64,000 nucleotides of DNA from an uncultured Eubacteriales bacterium. Its GTDB lineage: Bacteria > Bacillota > Clostridia > Lachnospirales > Lachnospiraceae. Positions 1 through 7,378 of this stretch are shown here, one piece after another (the stretch's first letter is position 1; every line of letters begins with the position of its first letter). The notes under the pieces were generated by a model. It did no database searches. It was not told where the DNA came from and saw only the letters and a program-made list of their open reading frames with translations. The stretch is from contig OMXJ01000008.1 of assembly GCA_900315015.1 (NCBI GenBank), positions 29,279-93,278 of the forward strand, written 5' to 3'. Both the position numbers and the translations under genes were made by a program.

Positions 1-1540
1 TGCTTCCTACTGCTAATATTACAGCATCTCTCTTTTCATTCTTCCTTACCCAGACGCCCTTTCCAGCCTCCACCGGAGTATCCGTGAGGTCGTCAAAATA
101 ATTTGAAGCATTTCCTCTTGGGTATCTAATTGCCACAGGTCCCTTGCAATAGATGGCATAGCGCATCATCTTTCGCATGTCCCTCTCATCCTTTGGCGCA
201 AATACCTTCATATTCGGCATCTGCGTAAAGTAAGAAAGGTCGAAAACGCCCTGATGGGTAGGGCCATCTCTTCCTACAAGACCTGCTCTATCTACCATGA
301 ATACTACATGGAGATTATTCAGGCATACATCATGGAGCATTTCATCATAGGCTCTTTGAAGGAATGTAGAATATACTACAAAGACTGGAGTAAGGTCTGC
401 AATCGCAAGTCCTGCTGCAAAGGATACAGCATGCTCCTCTGCTATTCCAACATCAAAGTACCTTGATGGAAATCTCTTTTTAAAATTGTTAAGGCCGCAG
501 CCATCTGGCATTGCAGCTGTAATGGCAACTATATTTCTGTCATTTTCTGCTATTTTTACTATTTCATCTGAAAAGACCTCGGAATAGGTCTTTGCATGGT
601 CTGCGCGTCCTAAAACATTTTTTCCGGTATTAATATCAAAGGCATTCACTCCATGATATTTTGCCGGCTCATGCTCAGCAATTTTATAGCCCTTCCCCTT
701 TTTAGTGATGACATGTAAAAGCACAGCATTATTCTTACGACTTGCTGCATCAAGGGCAGAGCGCACGCTCTGTATATTATGTCCGTCAACAGGGCCAATA
801 TAGGTAAGTCCCATATCCTCAAAAAACATTCCAGGCACAACTAAATGCTTAATCGAATCCTTAGAGCGCTTAAGCTTTGATACAACACTCTTTCCCCAAG
901 GAACCTTTCCCAGGGTTTCTTCAATGCCGCCTTTAAAGTTATTATATCCGACGCTGGTACGCATCTTTGCAAGATAACCTGACATTGCACCGACACTTTC
1001 AGATATGGACATATTATTGTCATTTAGTACTATTATTAAATTCGATTTTAGCTTTCCTGCATTATTAAGGCCTTCAAGTGCAAGTCCACCGGTAAGCGCA
1101 CCATCTCCTATGACTGCAACTACCTTTTCCTTGCCCCCTTTTATGTTTCTTGCATTTACAAGACCCACTGCAAGAGAAATGGATGTAGAACTGTGACCTA
1201 CATTACATATATCACAAGGACTCTCGCTCCTATTTGGAAAACCAGATAGTCCGTTTAATTTTCTTAAAGTATCAAATTTGTCCTTCCTGCCAGTAAGTAT
1301 CTTATGAACATAGGACTGATGCCCAACATCAAAGATAAGCTTATCTGATGGAAGGTCAAGGAACAGATGCAGAGCCATGGTAAGCTCAACAACACCAAGA
1401 TTTGAGGCAAGATGACCACCAGTATGGCTTACCTTTTCAATAAGAAATCCTCTGATTTCTTCTGCAAGCTCATCAAGTCTATCTTCAGGGATTTTTTTAA
1501 TATCCCCGGTCTCCTTTATTCGATTCAAAAGCTCATACAT
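1..1540 (-). CDS. dxs: 1-deoxy-D-xylulose-5-phosphate synthase, 3' end cut by window edge
   Basis: This thiamine-diphosphate enzyme condenses pyruvate with glyceraldehyde-3-phosphate, the first step of the non-mevalonate isoprenoid pathway, in the cytosol. Translated from the ATG at 1538-1540 it runs open to the window edge, about 513 residues of the roughly 620 usual. Visible motifs are the N-terminal DVGHQSYVHKI stretch, the TPP/Mg site GDGALTGG followed by NDNNMSIS, the YIGPVDGHN stretch, and the transketolase-like central segment AEEHAVSFAAG and DRAGLVGRDGPTHQG. No frameshift is seen. It follows ispA by 17 bases and is the last visible gene of the Asp23-nusB-xseA-xseB-ispA operon. Placing dxs beside the prenyl synthase couples precursor supply to chain elongation. 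The C-terminal transketolase domain is outside the window, so completeness cannot be judged. Confidence 0.96.
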   Translation of the reverse strand, partial: MYELLNRIKETGDIKKIPEDRLDELAEEIRGFLIEKVSHTGGHLASNLGVVELTMALHLFLDLPSDKLIFDVGHQSYVHKILTGRKDKFDTLRKLNGLSGFPNRSESPCDICNVGHSSTSISLAVGLVNARNIKGGKEKVVAVIGDGALTGGLALEGLNNAGKLKSNLIIVLNDNNMSISESVGAMSGYLAKMRTSVGYNNFKGGIEETLGKVPWGKSVVSKLKRSKDSIKHLVVPGMFFEDMGLTYIGPVDGHNIQSVRSALDAASRKNNAVLLHVITKKGKGYKIAEHEPAKYHGVNAFDINTGKNVLGRADHAKTYSEVFSDEIVKIAENDRNIVAITAAMPDGCGLNNFKKRFPSRYFDVGIAEEHAVSFAAGLAIADLTPVFVVYSTFLQRAYDEMLHDVCLNNLHVVFMVDRAGLVGRDGPTHQGVFDLSYFTQMPNMKVFAPKDERDMRKMMRYAIYCKGPVAIRYPRGNASNYFDDLTDTPVEAGKGVWVRKNEKRDAVILAVGS

Positions 1541-1557
1541 TCTTTAATTCTCCCAGA

Positions 1558-2607
1558 TCAGAACCTTCTTCCAGCAAGATAGTCAATGAGTTCAAGCATA
1601 AATCCGGCCTTTTCACCATATGACTCAAATACTTCCCTGCTGCTCTTTGAAAGCTCCTCTACCTTTTTCTGAGCCTCTTCTAGTGATGTAAAGGTAACAT
1701 AGGTAATCTTTCCATTCTTTTCATCACTATTTATAGGCTTTCCTAATTCTTCCTCTGTACTTGTAACATCAAGAATGTCATCTCTTATCTGGAATGCCAT
1801 TCCGATATCATCAGAGGCCTGCTTTAATTTTACTGCATCCTCCCTGCTGATTCCTGCAAGAACAGCTCCTCCAAGAATAGCTGCGCGAAGAAGCGCACTG
1901 GTCTTTCCATGGTACATGTAGGAAAGAGTCTCAAGGTCTTCCGCCTGTCCGCTCTTTTCTACATCTACCACCTGTCCTCCGAGCATTCCCTTATAGCCCG
2001 AGCATTCTGCGATCAGTTTTGCTGCAGCTATCATTCTGAACATTCTCTTAGAAACATCCTCTTCCTTTTCGCCGCTTTTTGCCTTATTAATAAGGCTATT
2101 TATGCCAAAAAGAAGGCTCATTGTATTTACATCAACTACTCCCTTAATTTCCTTTTTTGTCGCAAATTCAGGAGTATCAAGAATTCCATCATAAAGTGCA
2201 TTTGTTATAAGCTCAAAAGCATAATTCAACAATCCATCTCCGCAAAGCACTCCCATTGCCTGTCCGTACTTTGCATGAGTAGTCGGCTTTCCTCTTCTTA
2301 AAAGGTCATTATCCATTTCAGGAAGATCATCATGCACAAGCGAATAGGTATGTATGCACTCAAGTGCTGCCGCATACTTCTTCACATATCCTGGAACATC
2401 ACTATAATCCTTTTTATATTCCTTATCAGAAAAGAGTAAAAAGCACTCTAAAAGCATCATCGGACGAAGTCTCTTGCCCCCTGCCTCTATGCTATATTCC
2501 ATTGCCTCTATTACAGTTTTCTGAAGTCCCTCTCCCTTTGGCAGATTATCCCTTATAATACTCTCTACTGCCTTTTTCCTATATCCTAGTTCTTCCTCAA
2601 AAGTCAT
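1558..2607 (-). CDS. ispA: Polyprenyl (farnesyl/geranylgeranyl) diphosphate synthase
   Basis: Trans-prenyltransferase that joins isopentenyl diphosphate to allylic diphosphates, giving C15-C20 chains for undecaprenyl and other isoprenoids. The 349-residue protein has the first aspartate-rich motif HDDLPEMDND near residue 92, a GKTS element near residue 231, and the second aspartate-rich motif IRDDILDV near residue 274. It is about 50 residues longer than typical IspA. The extra length lies between the two aspartate motifs, in a charged insert around residues 143-190. The start at 2607 lies 24 bases after the xseB stop, and dxs follows after 17 bases, so it is translated from the same message. 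The exact chain length of the product cannot be read from sequence. Confidence 0.93.
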   Translation of the reverse strand: MTFEEELGYRKKAVESIIRDNLPKGEGLQKTVIEAMEYSIEAGGKRLRPMMLLECFLLFSDKEYKKDYSDVPGYVKKYAAALECIHTYSLVHDDLPEMDNDLLRRGKPTTHAKYGQAMGVLCGDGLLNYAFELITNALYDGILDTPEFATKKEIKGVVDVNTMSLLFGINSLINKAKSGEKEEDVSKRMFRMIAAAKLIAECSGYKGMLGGQVVDVEKSGQAEDLETLSYMYHGKTSALLRAAILGGAVLAGISREDAVKLKQASDDIGMAFQIRDDILDVTSTEEELGKPINSDEKNGKITYVTFTSLEEAQKKVEELSKSSREVFESYGEKAGFMLELIDYLAGRRF

Positions 2608-2631
2608 AATTCACCAATTTCCCTCTTTCTA

Positions 2632-2850
2632 TTACTGCTCCTGTGCCTCGTCTGACTCAAGTGTAATGAGCTGCTTCTGCACTCTATCTATGCTTAAATT
2701 GCATTTTTTAAGAACATTCATTCCCTCTTTATAAAGCTTAAAGGAATCTTCAAGTCCTATCTTAGGATCATCAAGCTTTGCTATTATATCATCAAGCTGA
2801 GCAAACTGCTCTTCAAGTGTCTGCTTTTCTGCTGCATCCTTCTCTGCCAT
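2632..2850 (-). CDS. xseB: Exodeoxyribonuclease VII small subunit
   Basis: Small subunit of exonuclease VII, which degrades single-stranded DNA from both ends and works as a complex with XseA. The 72-residue product has the family pattern: an N-terminal helix with FAQLDDIIAKL, a central LEDSFKLYKEGM segment, and an acidic end. Length matches the family (about 65-85). A clear AAAAGGAG ribosome site precedes the ATG. It sits 20 bases after xseA in the usual order. It ends Glu-Gln-TAA followed at once by TAG. This is the only Gln-TAA gene in the window without a local tandem array, although its 3' sequence GCAGTAATAGAAA matches the units found after folD. Confidence 0.93.
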   Translation of the reverse strand: MAEKDAAEKQTLEEQFAQLDDIIAKLDDPKIGLEDSFKLYKEGMNVLKKCNLSIDRVQKQLITLESDEAQEQ

Positions 2851-2863
2851 ATTTTTTCTCCTT

Positions 2864-2877
2864 TTACTGATTACTGA
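2864..2877 (-). repeat. 7-bp x2 tandem duplication covering the xseA stop
   Basis: Two exact copies of TCAGTAA (minus-strand sense) lie head to tail at 2871-2877 and 2864-2870. The first copy contains the final Gln codon and stop of xseA. It is the smallest member of the group of stop-codon-bearing arrays described in the findings. A two-copy 7-mer on its own could be chance. Confidence 0.6.
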
Positions 2878-4370
2878 ATCTTTTTCTTTTTCTTATCAAT
2901 TACAACCGCCGAAATCGTTCCATCCTTTATGGTGATGCCTATATTATCACCCTTTGATATCTCATCAACAGATGATATTCCCTCTCCATCACTCTTATCG
3001 ACATAAGCATAGCCTGCCATTATTCTCTTTGCCGGAGATTTAGAATCAAGACCTGCTGCTAAAAGCTTCAAAGTATTAATTCTATCTGAGAGCTTTTTAT
3101 CCATAACGTTTTTTAGCGCCGCCTCTTTTGAAGTTAAAGCGCTTCTTACTCCATTTATCCTAGCTCCCATTGAAGCAGCATGCTTTAGTCTCTGCTCCTT
3201 TTCAGCTAGCGTTTTTTTCAGCATGTCGATCTTGCTTCTAGGTCCAAGATAGGTCATCTTTACAGCATAAGCTCTGACCTTTTCCCTACTAGAATCAAGT
3301 GCCGATTTCATTCCATTTCTAAGAACGGTCTCTTTTGTCTCAAGAGCAGCTCTCATGGTTTTTATCCTTGAATCTAAAGCAGCTGCATTTTTTAATCTCT
3401 GAAGTTTCTCAGCTAAAATACCTTTTTTCATAGCGATTTTTGCCTTAGGACTTAGGTAATTAAGCTGAAGGGCATAGCCTTCGATTCTTTCCTGACACCT
3501 TTTAATTTCTTCATTCATAAGCTTCCTTAAGATGTCACCATATCTAAAAAGATCCTCATCTATTTTAGATATCTCAGGGCAGGCAAGCTCTGCTGCAGCC
3601 GATGGTGTCGGAGCCCTTAAATCCGCAACAAAATCTATAATTGTAAAATCAACTTCATGTCCTACTGCTGATATGACCGGAGTCTTCATGGCATAGACCG
3701 TTCTTGCTAGTGTTTCATCGTTAAAACACCAGAGATCCTCCTGCGCTCCTCCGCCTCTTCCAACAATAATGACATCCATTCCCTTATCATCAAGGTACCT
3801 AAGGCCTTGGACTATGCTCTTTTCAGCGCCGTTGCCCTGCACCTGTACCGGACGAAGGTAAAGCTGAATATAAGGATTTCTTCTTGTTGCGATATTAATA
3901 ATATCTTCGATAGCTGCTCCATCTTTTGCCGTAACGATACCGATTTTTTTAGGATATAGCGGGATGTTTTTTTTATGAGCCTGCGAAAAAAGGCCTTCCT
4001 TCTCAAGGCCTTCCTTCAACGCAAGATATTTTTCGTAAAGATCTCCATTTCCGAACTTCTTTATTTCTACAGCATAAAGCTGAAGCTTTCCATCCTTCTC
4101 GTATATATTTACTTTTCCATTTACAACGACCTGCTGTCCATTTTCGAGCTTGAACTTAAGCCCTCTAAACGTATTGCCTTTGAACATTACTACGCTCAAC
4201 TGACTTACAGTATCCTGAATGGTAAAGTAAATATGTCCGCTATTATGGTATTTGCAGCTAATTACTTCTCCCTTAACACATATATTGTTTAACAGTGCAT
4301 CACAGGCGAACTTTCCTTTAATGTAAGAGTTCACCTGACTGACTGTATATACATTCTGCGTTTTTTCCAT
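2871..4370 (-). CDS. xseA: Exodeoxyribonuclease VII large subunit
   Basis: Catalytic subunit of exonuclease VII. The 499 residues comprise an N-terminal OB-fold (about 7-105, ending EKDGKLQLYA), the catalytic core (about 120-300) with GIVTAKDGAAIEDI, IIVGRGGGAQEDLW and SAVGHEVDFT, then a long helical region and the C-terminal GYAYV element. The helical part contains a visible internal duplication with a period near 70 residues (starting about 301 and 371: LNYLSPKAK and MTYLGPRSK). This lengthens the coiled coil relative to many homologues of 400-450 residues. The ATG directly abuts the nusB stop. The last codons are ATT CAG TAA, and the 7-base string carrying Gln-stop is repeated immediately (2864-2877). 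Confidence 0.95.
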   Translation of the reverse strand: MEKTQNVYTVSQVNSYIKGKFACDALLNNICVKGEVISCKYHNSGHIYFTIQDTVSQLSVVMFKGNTFRGLKFKLENGQQVVVNGKVNIYEKDGKLQLYAVEIKKFGNGDLYEKYLALKEGLEKEGLFSQAHKKNIPLYPKKIGIVTAKDGAAIEDIINIATRRNPYIQLYLRPVQVQGNGAEKSIVQGLRYLDDKGMDVIIVGRGGGAQEDLWCFNDETLARTVYAMKTPVISAVGHEVDFTIIDFVADLRAPTPSAAAELACPEISKIDEDLFRYGDILRKLMNEEIKRCQERIEGYALQLNYLSPKAKIAMKKGILAEKLQRLKNAAALDSRIKTMRAALETKETVLRNGMKSALDSSREKVRAYAVKMTYLGPRSKIDMLKKTLAEKEQRLKHAASMGARINGVRSALTSKEAALKNVMDKKLSDRINTLKLLAAGLDSKSPAKRIMAGYAYVDKSDGEGISSVDEISKGDNIGITIKDGTISAVVIDKKKKKIQ

Positions 4371-4871
4371 TTACACTACCTTTGCCAAAACTCCATTTAT
4401 GAAGCTTGCTGACTGAGCACCGCCATATCTCTTTGCAAGCTCTACTGCCTCGTTAATTGCAACCTTTGCAGGTATGTCATCGTCGAATTTTATTTCATAG
4501 ATAGCAAGACGCATTATTGCAAGATCTGTCTTTCCAAATCTACTGATTGACCAGCCGACTGAATTCTTCTCTATGATTGGATCAATCTTTCCTGTCGCAT
4601 CATTTATTAGTCTGAAACGCTCTGAAACCTGCTCTTTTTCTGCAGCTGTAAGCTGTATAGACTCTACTCCTGCTGCCTTTGCATGAGAATTGATATACTG
4701 TTCTAAGAAGCCTGCGAACCAGCTTTCTCCATCATCGTCAGCTGACATCATGCCATTTATATAGTAATCAAGCTGCTCCTGCATCTCTTCTTTGTCATAG
4801 AACTCTGACATATAAAGAAGCATGAATACATTTTCGCGGAGCTCACTTCTTTTTAAATTACTTTTCCCCAT
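4371..4871 (-). CDS. nusB: Transcription antitermination factor NusB
   Basis: RNA-binding all-alpha protein that, with S10 (NusE), supports antitermination on rRNA operons. The 166-residue sequence begins [18 protein letters not shown], matching the family's first helix, and ends with the conserved helix pair [19 protein letters not shown], then [16 protein letters not shown] and the SFINGVL end. It is longer than E. coli NusB (139) because of an acidic insert around residues 40-85. The start has a GGGAGG site five bases upstream. It lies 16 bases after the Asp23 gene and abuts xseA, a gene order common in Clostridia. Confidence 0.93.
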   Translation of the reverse strand: MGKSNLKRSELRENVFMLLYMSEFYDKEEMQEQLDYYINGMMSADDDGESWFAGFLEQYINSHAKAAGVESIQLTAAEKEQVSERFRLINDATGKIDPIIEKNSVGWSISRFGKTDLAIMRLAIYEIKFDDDIPAKVAINEAVELAKRYGGAQSASFINGVLAKVV

Positions 4872-4887
4872 AAAAACCTCCCGATAA

Positions 4888-5301
4888 TCAGACCTGCTCT
4901 GTATTAACGCCTTCTATCTTGATATTAAGTGCATCGATTTTAAGACCGGTCATATTCTCTACAGAATTCTTTACCTTTTCCTGTATCTTTGAACAGGTCT
5001 TTGGTATGCTATAACCATACTTCATAACAATTGAAATCTCGGCATGTGCCTTACCATCAAGCATTTCTATTTTTACGCCCTTAGAAAGGTTCTTAATTCC
5101 AAGCTTTCCTGCAAGTTCATTTGTAACATTGCCTGAAATTGAATAAACACCGTCTACCTCTGTAGTTGCAAGACCTACGATAGTAGCTACTACATCATCA
5201 GCAATCTTGATTTCTCCGATTCCATCTACATGCTCTAATGCATAGCCCTTCTCCGGCTTTGATGCCTTTGATGCCTTTGGTGCGCTTTCCTTCTTTGACA
5301 T
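4888..5301 (-). CDS. Asp23/Gls24 family envelope stress protein
   Basis: Small protein of the Asp23/Gls24 (DUF322) family, which in Firmicutes is linked to cell-envelope homeostasis and alkaline or general stress. The 137 residues have a Lys/Ala-rich leader (1-18) followed by the family core: [27 protein letters not shown], and a long amphipathic end with [12 protein letters not shown]. No membrane segment is present. It is the promoter-proximal gene of the operon with nusB, xseAB, ispA and dxs, its common position in Lachnospiraceae. The ATG at 5301 follows a GAAGGGAAAT site. Confidence 0.9.
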   Translation of the reverse strand: MSKKESAPKASKASKPEKGYALEHVDGIGEIKIADDVVATIVGLATTEVDGVYSISGNVTNELAGKLGIKNLSKGVKIEMLDGKAHAEISIVMKYGYSIPKTCSKIQEKVKNSVENMTGLKIDALNIKIEGVNTEQV

Positions 5302-5373
5302 ATTTCCCTTCTTTCCGAAGTGCCAAACTTAAACAAACACTTCTCTTTTTAAATTTATATAAATCTACCCAAC

Positions 5374-5402
5374 ATTATACCAAATGTTAGGCATACTTGC
5401 AA
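5374..5402 (-). promoter_or_regulatory. Promoter of the Asp23-nusB-xseAB-ispA-dxs operon
   Basis: On the minus strand, -35 TTGCAA (5397-5402), a 17-base spacer and a perfect -10 TATAAT (5374-5379). The predicted start near 5367 leaves a leader of about 65 bases before the Asp23 gene. No other good promoter is seen before dxs. Confidence 0.7.
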
Positions 5403-5487
5403 GTCAAAGATTTTTTAAGGTTAGTGTATAATTTTCGTTGGCAAAAGGTAAAAATTAAGGAATACTTGACACATACTATCTTTTTTC

Positions 5488-5516
5488 TTGCAAATGAGAA
5501 TTTTTTGTTGTATATT
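5488..5516 (+). promoter_or_regulatory. Probable aroE promoter
   Basis: TTGCAA (5488-5493), a 17-base spacer and TATATT (5511-5516) face aroE. A consensus TTGACA at 5466-5471 lies upstream but lacks a -10 at the right distance. The leader would be about 110 bases and contains the 27-nt duplication noted below. The rest of 5302-5635 holds only this promoter, the divergent Asp23 promoter and AT-rich sequence. Confidence 0.5.
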
Positions 5517-5532
5517 TATACTTATATAGCAT

Positions 5533-5606
5533 ACTTTTATATAGATGATTTCATTCATATATTCACGTTCACAAAACAGACTTTTATATGGATGGTTCCA
5601 TTCACA
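5533..5606 (+). repeat. Imperfect 27-nt direct duplication in the aroE leader
   Basis: ACTTTTATATAGATGATTTC at 5533 continuing to 5559, and its near copy at 5580-5606, match at all but a few positions with an offset of 47 bases. Each copy contains a small inverted repeat (ATGA/TCAT or ATGG/CCAT). Together they precede the aroE ribosome site. Confidence 0.55.
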
Positions 5607-5635
5607 CTAATACTACTTTTACGTACGGAGGATTT

Positions 5636-6421
5636 ATGGAATACGGATTAATAGGTGAGACTTTAGGTCACAGCATGTCTCCTGAAATACATGCTAAATT
5701 TGCGGATTATAAATACGAGCTTCACCCCCTTAAGAAGGAAGAACTGGAAGCTTTTATGACAAAAAAGGATTTTAAGGGCATCAATGTTACCATCCCTTAT
5801 AAAAGAGATGTTATTCCTTACATCGACGTACTTGATAAAAAGGCAGAGGAAATAGGCGCCGTTAATACTATTGTAAATAGAGACGGAAAGCTATATGGCT
5901 ATAATACTGATTTTGATGGTTTTTCTGCCATGCTCTCCTATAACGGTGTAGATGTATGCGGGAAAAAGGTCCTTGTCCTTGGTAACGGCGGCGTTGCTAA
6001 GCCTATACTTTTGTATCTAAAGCTCCATAAGGCAAAGGATGTCATCATTGTAAAATATAAGGCTGAAGAAGGTGTAATCACCTACGAAGAGGCTGCTAAA
6101 GAGCACTCCGATGCGGATATCATCATCAATGCCACTCCTGTAGGAATGTTTCCTAAGACAGATGCCACTCCTATAGACATTTCACTCTACCCTTCTCTTT
6201 CTGCTGTTATTGACATTATCGCAAATCCTTCGGAAACAAAGCTCGTTAAAGAAGCTAAAGAGCGCGGCATTAATGCCTTTGGCGGCATTTTCATGCTTGT
6301 AGGTCAGGCTAAAACTGCCTGTGAATATTTCACTGGAAAATCAATAGAAGATAAAGAAATAGTTCCTGTTTATGAGTACATCACAGAATGCACCAACAAA
6401 AGGAATTCTATTATTTATTAG
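5636..6421 (+). CDS. aroE: Shikimate dehydrogenase (AroE family)
   Basis: NADPH-dependent reduction of 3-dehydroshikimate to shikimate, cytosolic. I chose the ATG at 5636 rather than the in-frame one at 5588 because ACGGAGGA sits just upstream and the protein then starts MEYGLIGETLGHSMSP, the family's substrate-binding start; length is 261. Visible are the catalytic Lys in VTIPYK, NTDFDG, the nucleotide loop GNGGVAKP (a variant of the usual GAGGAA), and INATPVGM. The motif usually read as DxxYxP is here DIIANPSET, losing the Tyr. This divergence leaves some doubt between AroE proper and an AroE paralogue. aroK and aroQ occur 7 kb away on the other strand. It converges on efp. Confidence 0.85.
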   Translation: MEYGLIGETLGHSMSPEIHAKFADYKYELHPLKKEELEAFMTKKDFKGINVTIPYKRDVIPYIDVLDKKAEEIGAVNTIVNRDGKLYGYNTDFDGFSAMLSYNGVDVCGKKVLVLGNGGVAKPILLYLKLHKAKDVIIVKYKAEEGVITYEEAAKEHSDADIIINATPVGMFPKTDATPIDISLYPSLSAVIDIIANPSETKLVKEAKERGINAFGGIFMLVGQAKTACEYFTGKSIEDKEIVPVYEYITECTNKRNSIIY

Positions 6422-6450
6422 CTTAATGATCATAACAAATTTTAAACACA

Positions 6451-6569
6451 AAAGGGGCTGTCGCTTTAGATGATTAAAACATCTGGGCGAAGCCCCTTTT
6501 GTTAAATACAGTGTTTCAACGCAAAAAAGGGCCTCGCACTAATTACTTAGTGCGACAGCCCCTTTATTA
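6451..6569. terminator. Bidirectional double-hairpin terminator between aroE and efp
   Basis: Two hairpins in series: 6451-6499 (AAAGGGGCT pairs with AGCCCCTTT, extended by TCGC/GCGA and AGATG/CATCT) and 6523-6566 (TCGCACTAA pairs with TTAGTGCGA, flanked by GGGC/GCCC and A/T tracts). The outer arms are also perfectly complementary to each other: the 14-mer AAAGGGGCTGTCGC at 6451-6464 matches the complement of 6552-6565. One large alternative stem is therefore possible. The position between converging genes fits a shared terminator. Confidence 0.8.
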
Positions 6570-6658
6570 TTTATCATAAATATTTCACGCAAGAGTTTTA
6601 CAACAAAAAATAATGTTCATCCCATTATTCCTAGTATCGCGTTATTGCTAACTAAAAA

Positions 6659-7216
6659 TTAAACTCTCTTAAGGTACTCGCCTGTACGTGTGTCAATCTG
6701 AATCTTGTCTCCAAGGTTAACGAAAAGAGGAACCATAACCTGTGCACCTGTCTCAACTGTAGCTGGCTTTGTTGCACCTGTTGCTGTATTACCCTTGAAA
6801 CCTGGCTCTGTGTCTGTAACTTCAAGCTCTGCAAAGAGTGGTGGATCTACGTTGAAGATGTTGCCTTCGTGTGAAAGCATTGTAACTTCCTCGTTCTCCT
6901 TAACGAACTTCATTGCATCACCGCACTGATCTTCTGTAAGAGCGATCTGGTCGTATGTTTCTGTGTTCATGAAGTTGAACTGATCACCTTCCTTGTAAAG
7001 GAACTGCATCTTGATCTTGTCGATATGTGCTGTTGGGAACTTTTCTGTTGGACGGAAAGTTGTTTCTACAACACCACCATCAACGATGTTCTTAAGCTTT
7101 GTTCTAACGAAAGCTGCACCCTTTCCTGGCTTAACGTGCTGGAATTCTACAATCTGGTAGATACCGCCATTATACTGAAGAGTGATTCCGTTCTTAAAAT
7201 CTCCTGCGCTTACCAT
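6659..7216 (-). CDS. efp: Translation elongation factor P
   Basis: Rescues ribosomes stalled on polyproline stretches by entering the E site. The start at 7216 is chosen over an in-frame upstream codon at 7276 because an AGGAGGA site lies eight bases upstream and the protein then begins [10 protein letters not shown], as in the family; length is a standard 185. The KOW-like N-domain carries the loop [10 protein letters not shown] with the Lys at about residue 32 (the position modified in many bacteria). The two OB domains follow, ending [16 protein letters not shown]. No modification enzymes are visible nearby. It is monocistronic, with a terminator on its downstream side. Confidence 0.97.
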   Translation of the reverse strand: MVSAGDFKNGITLQYNGGIYQIVEFQHVKPGKGAAFVRTKLKNIVDGGVVETTFRPTEKFPTAHIDKIKMQFLYKEGDQFNFMNTETYDQIALTEDQCGDAMKFVKENEEVTMLSHEGNIFNVDPPLFAELEVTDTEPGFKGNTATGATKPATVETGAQVMVPLFVNLGDKIQIDTRTGEYLKRV

Positions 7217-7378
7217 ATAAAAATCCTCCTTAAATATATACAAATCATAATTCTGCGCAAATTTGTAAAACGCCACGAATTATTTTAACATACTGACTTT
7301 CATTTTTCAACTACTTTTTATTTTTTTTTCTATTTTTTCCTTCTACTCCCTTTTTTATCCAGCTTATGTACGCCTTCC

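Noticed and set aside
254..466. 70-codon plus-strand frame near the left edge
   Set aside because: It lies antisense to well-conserved dxs codons.
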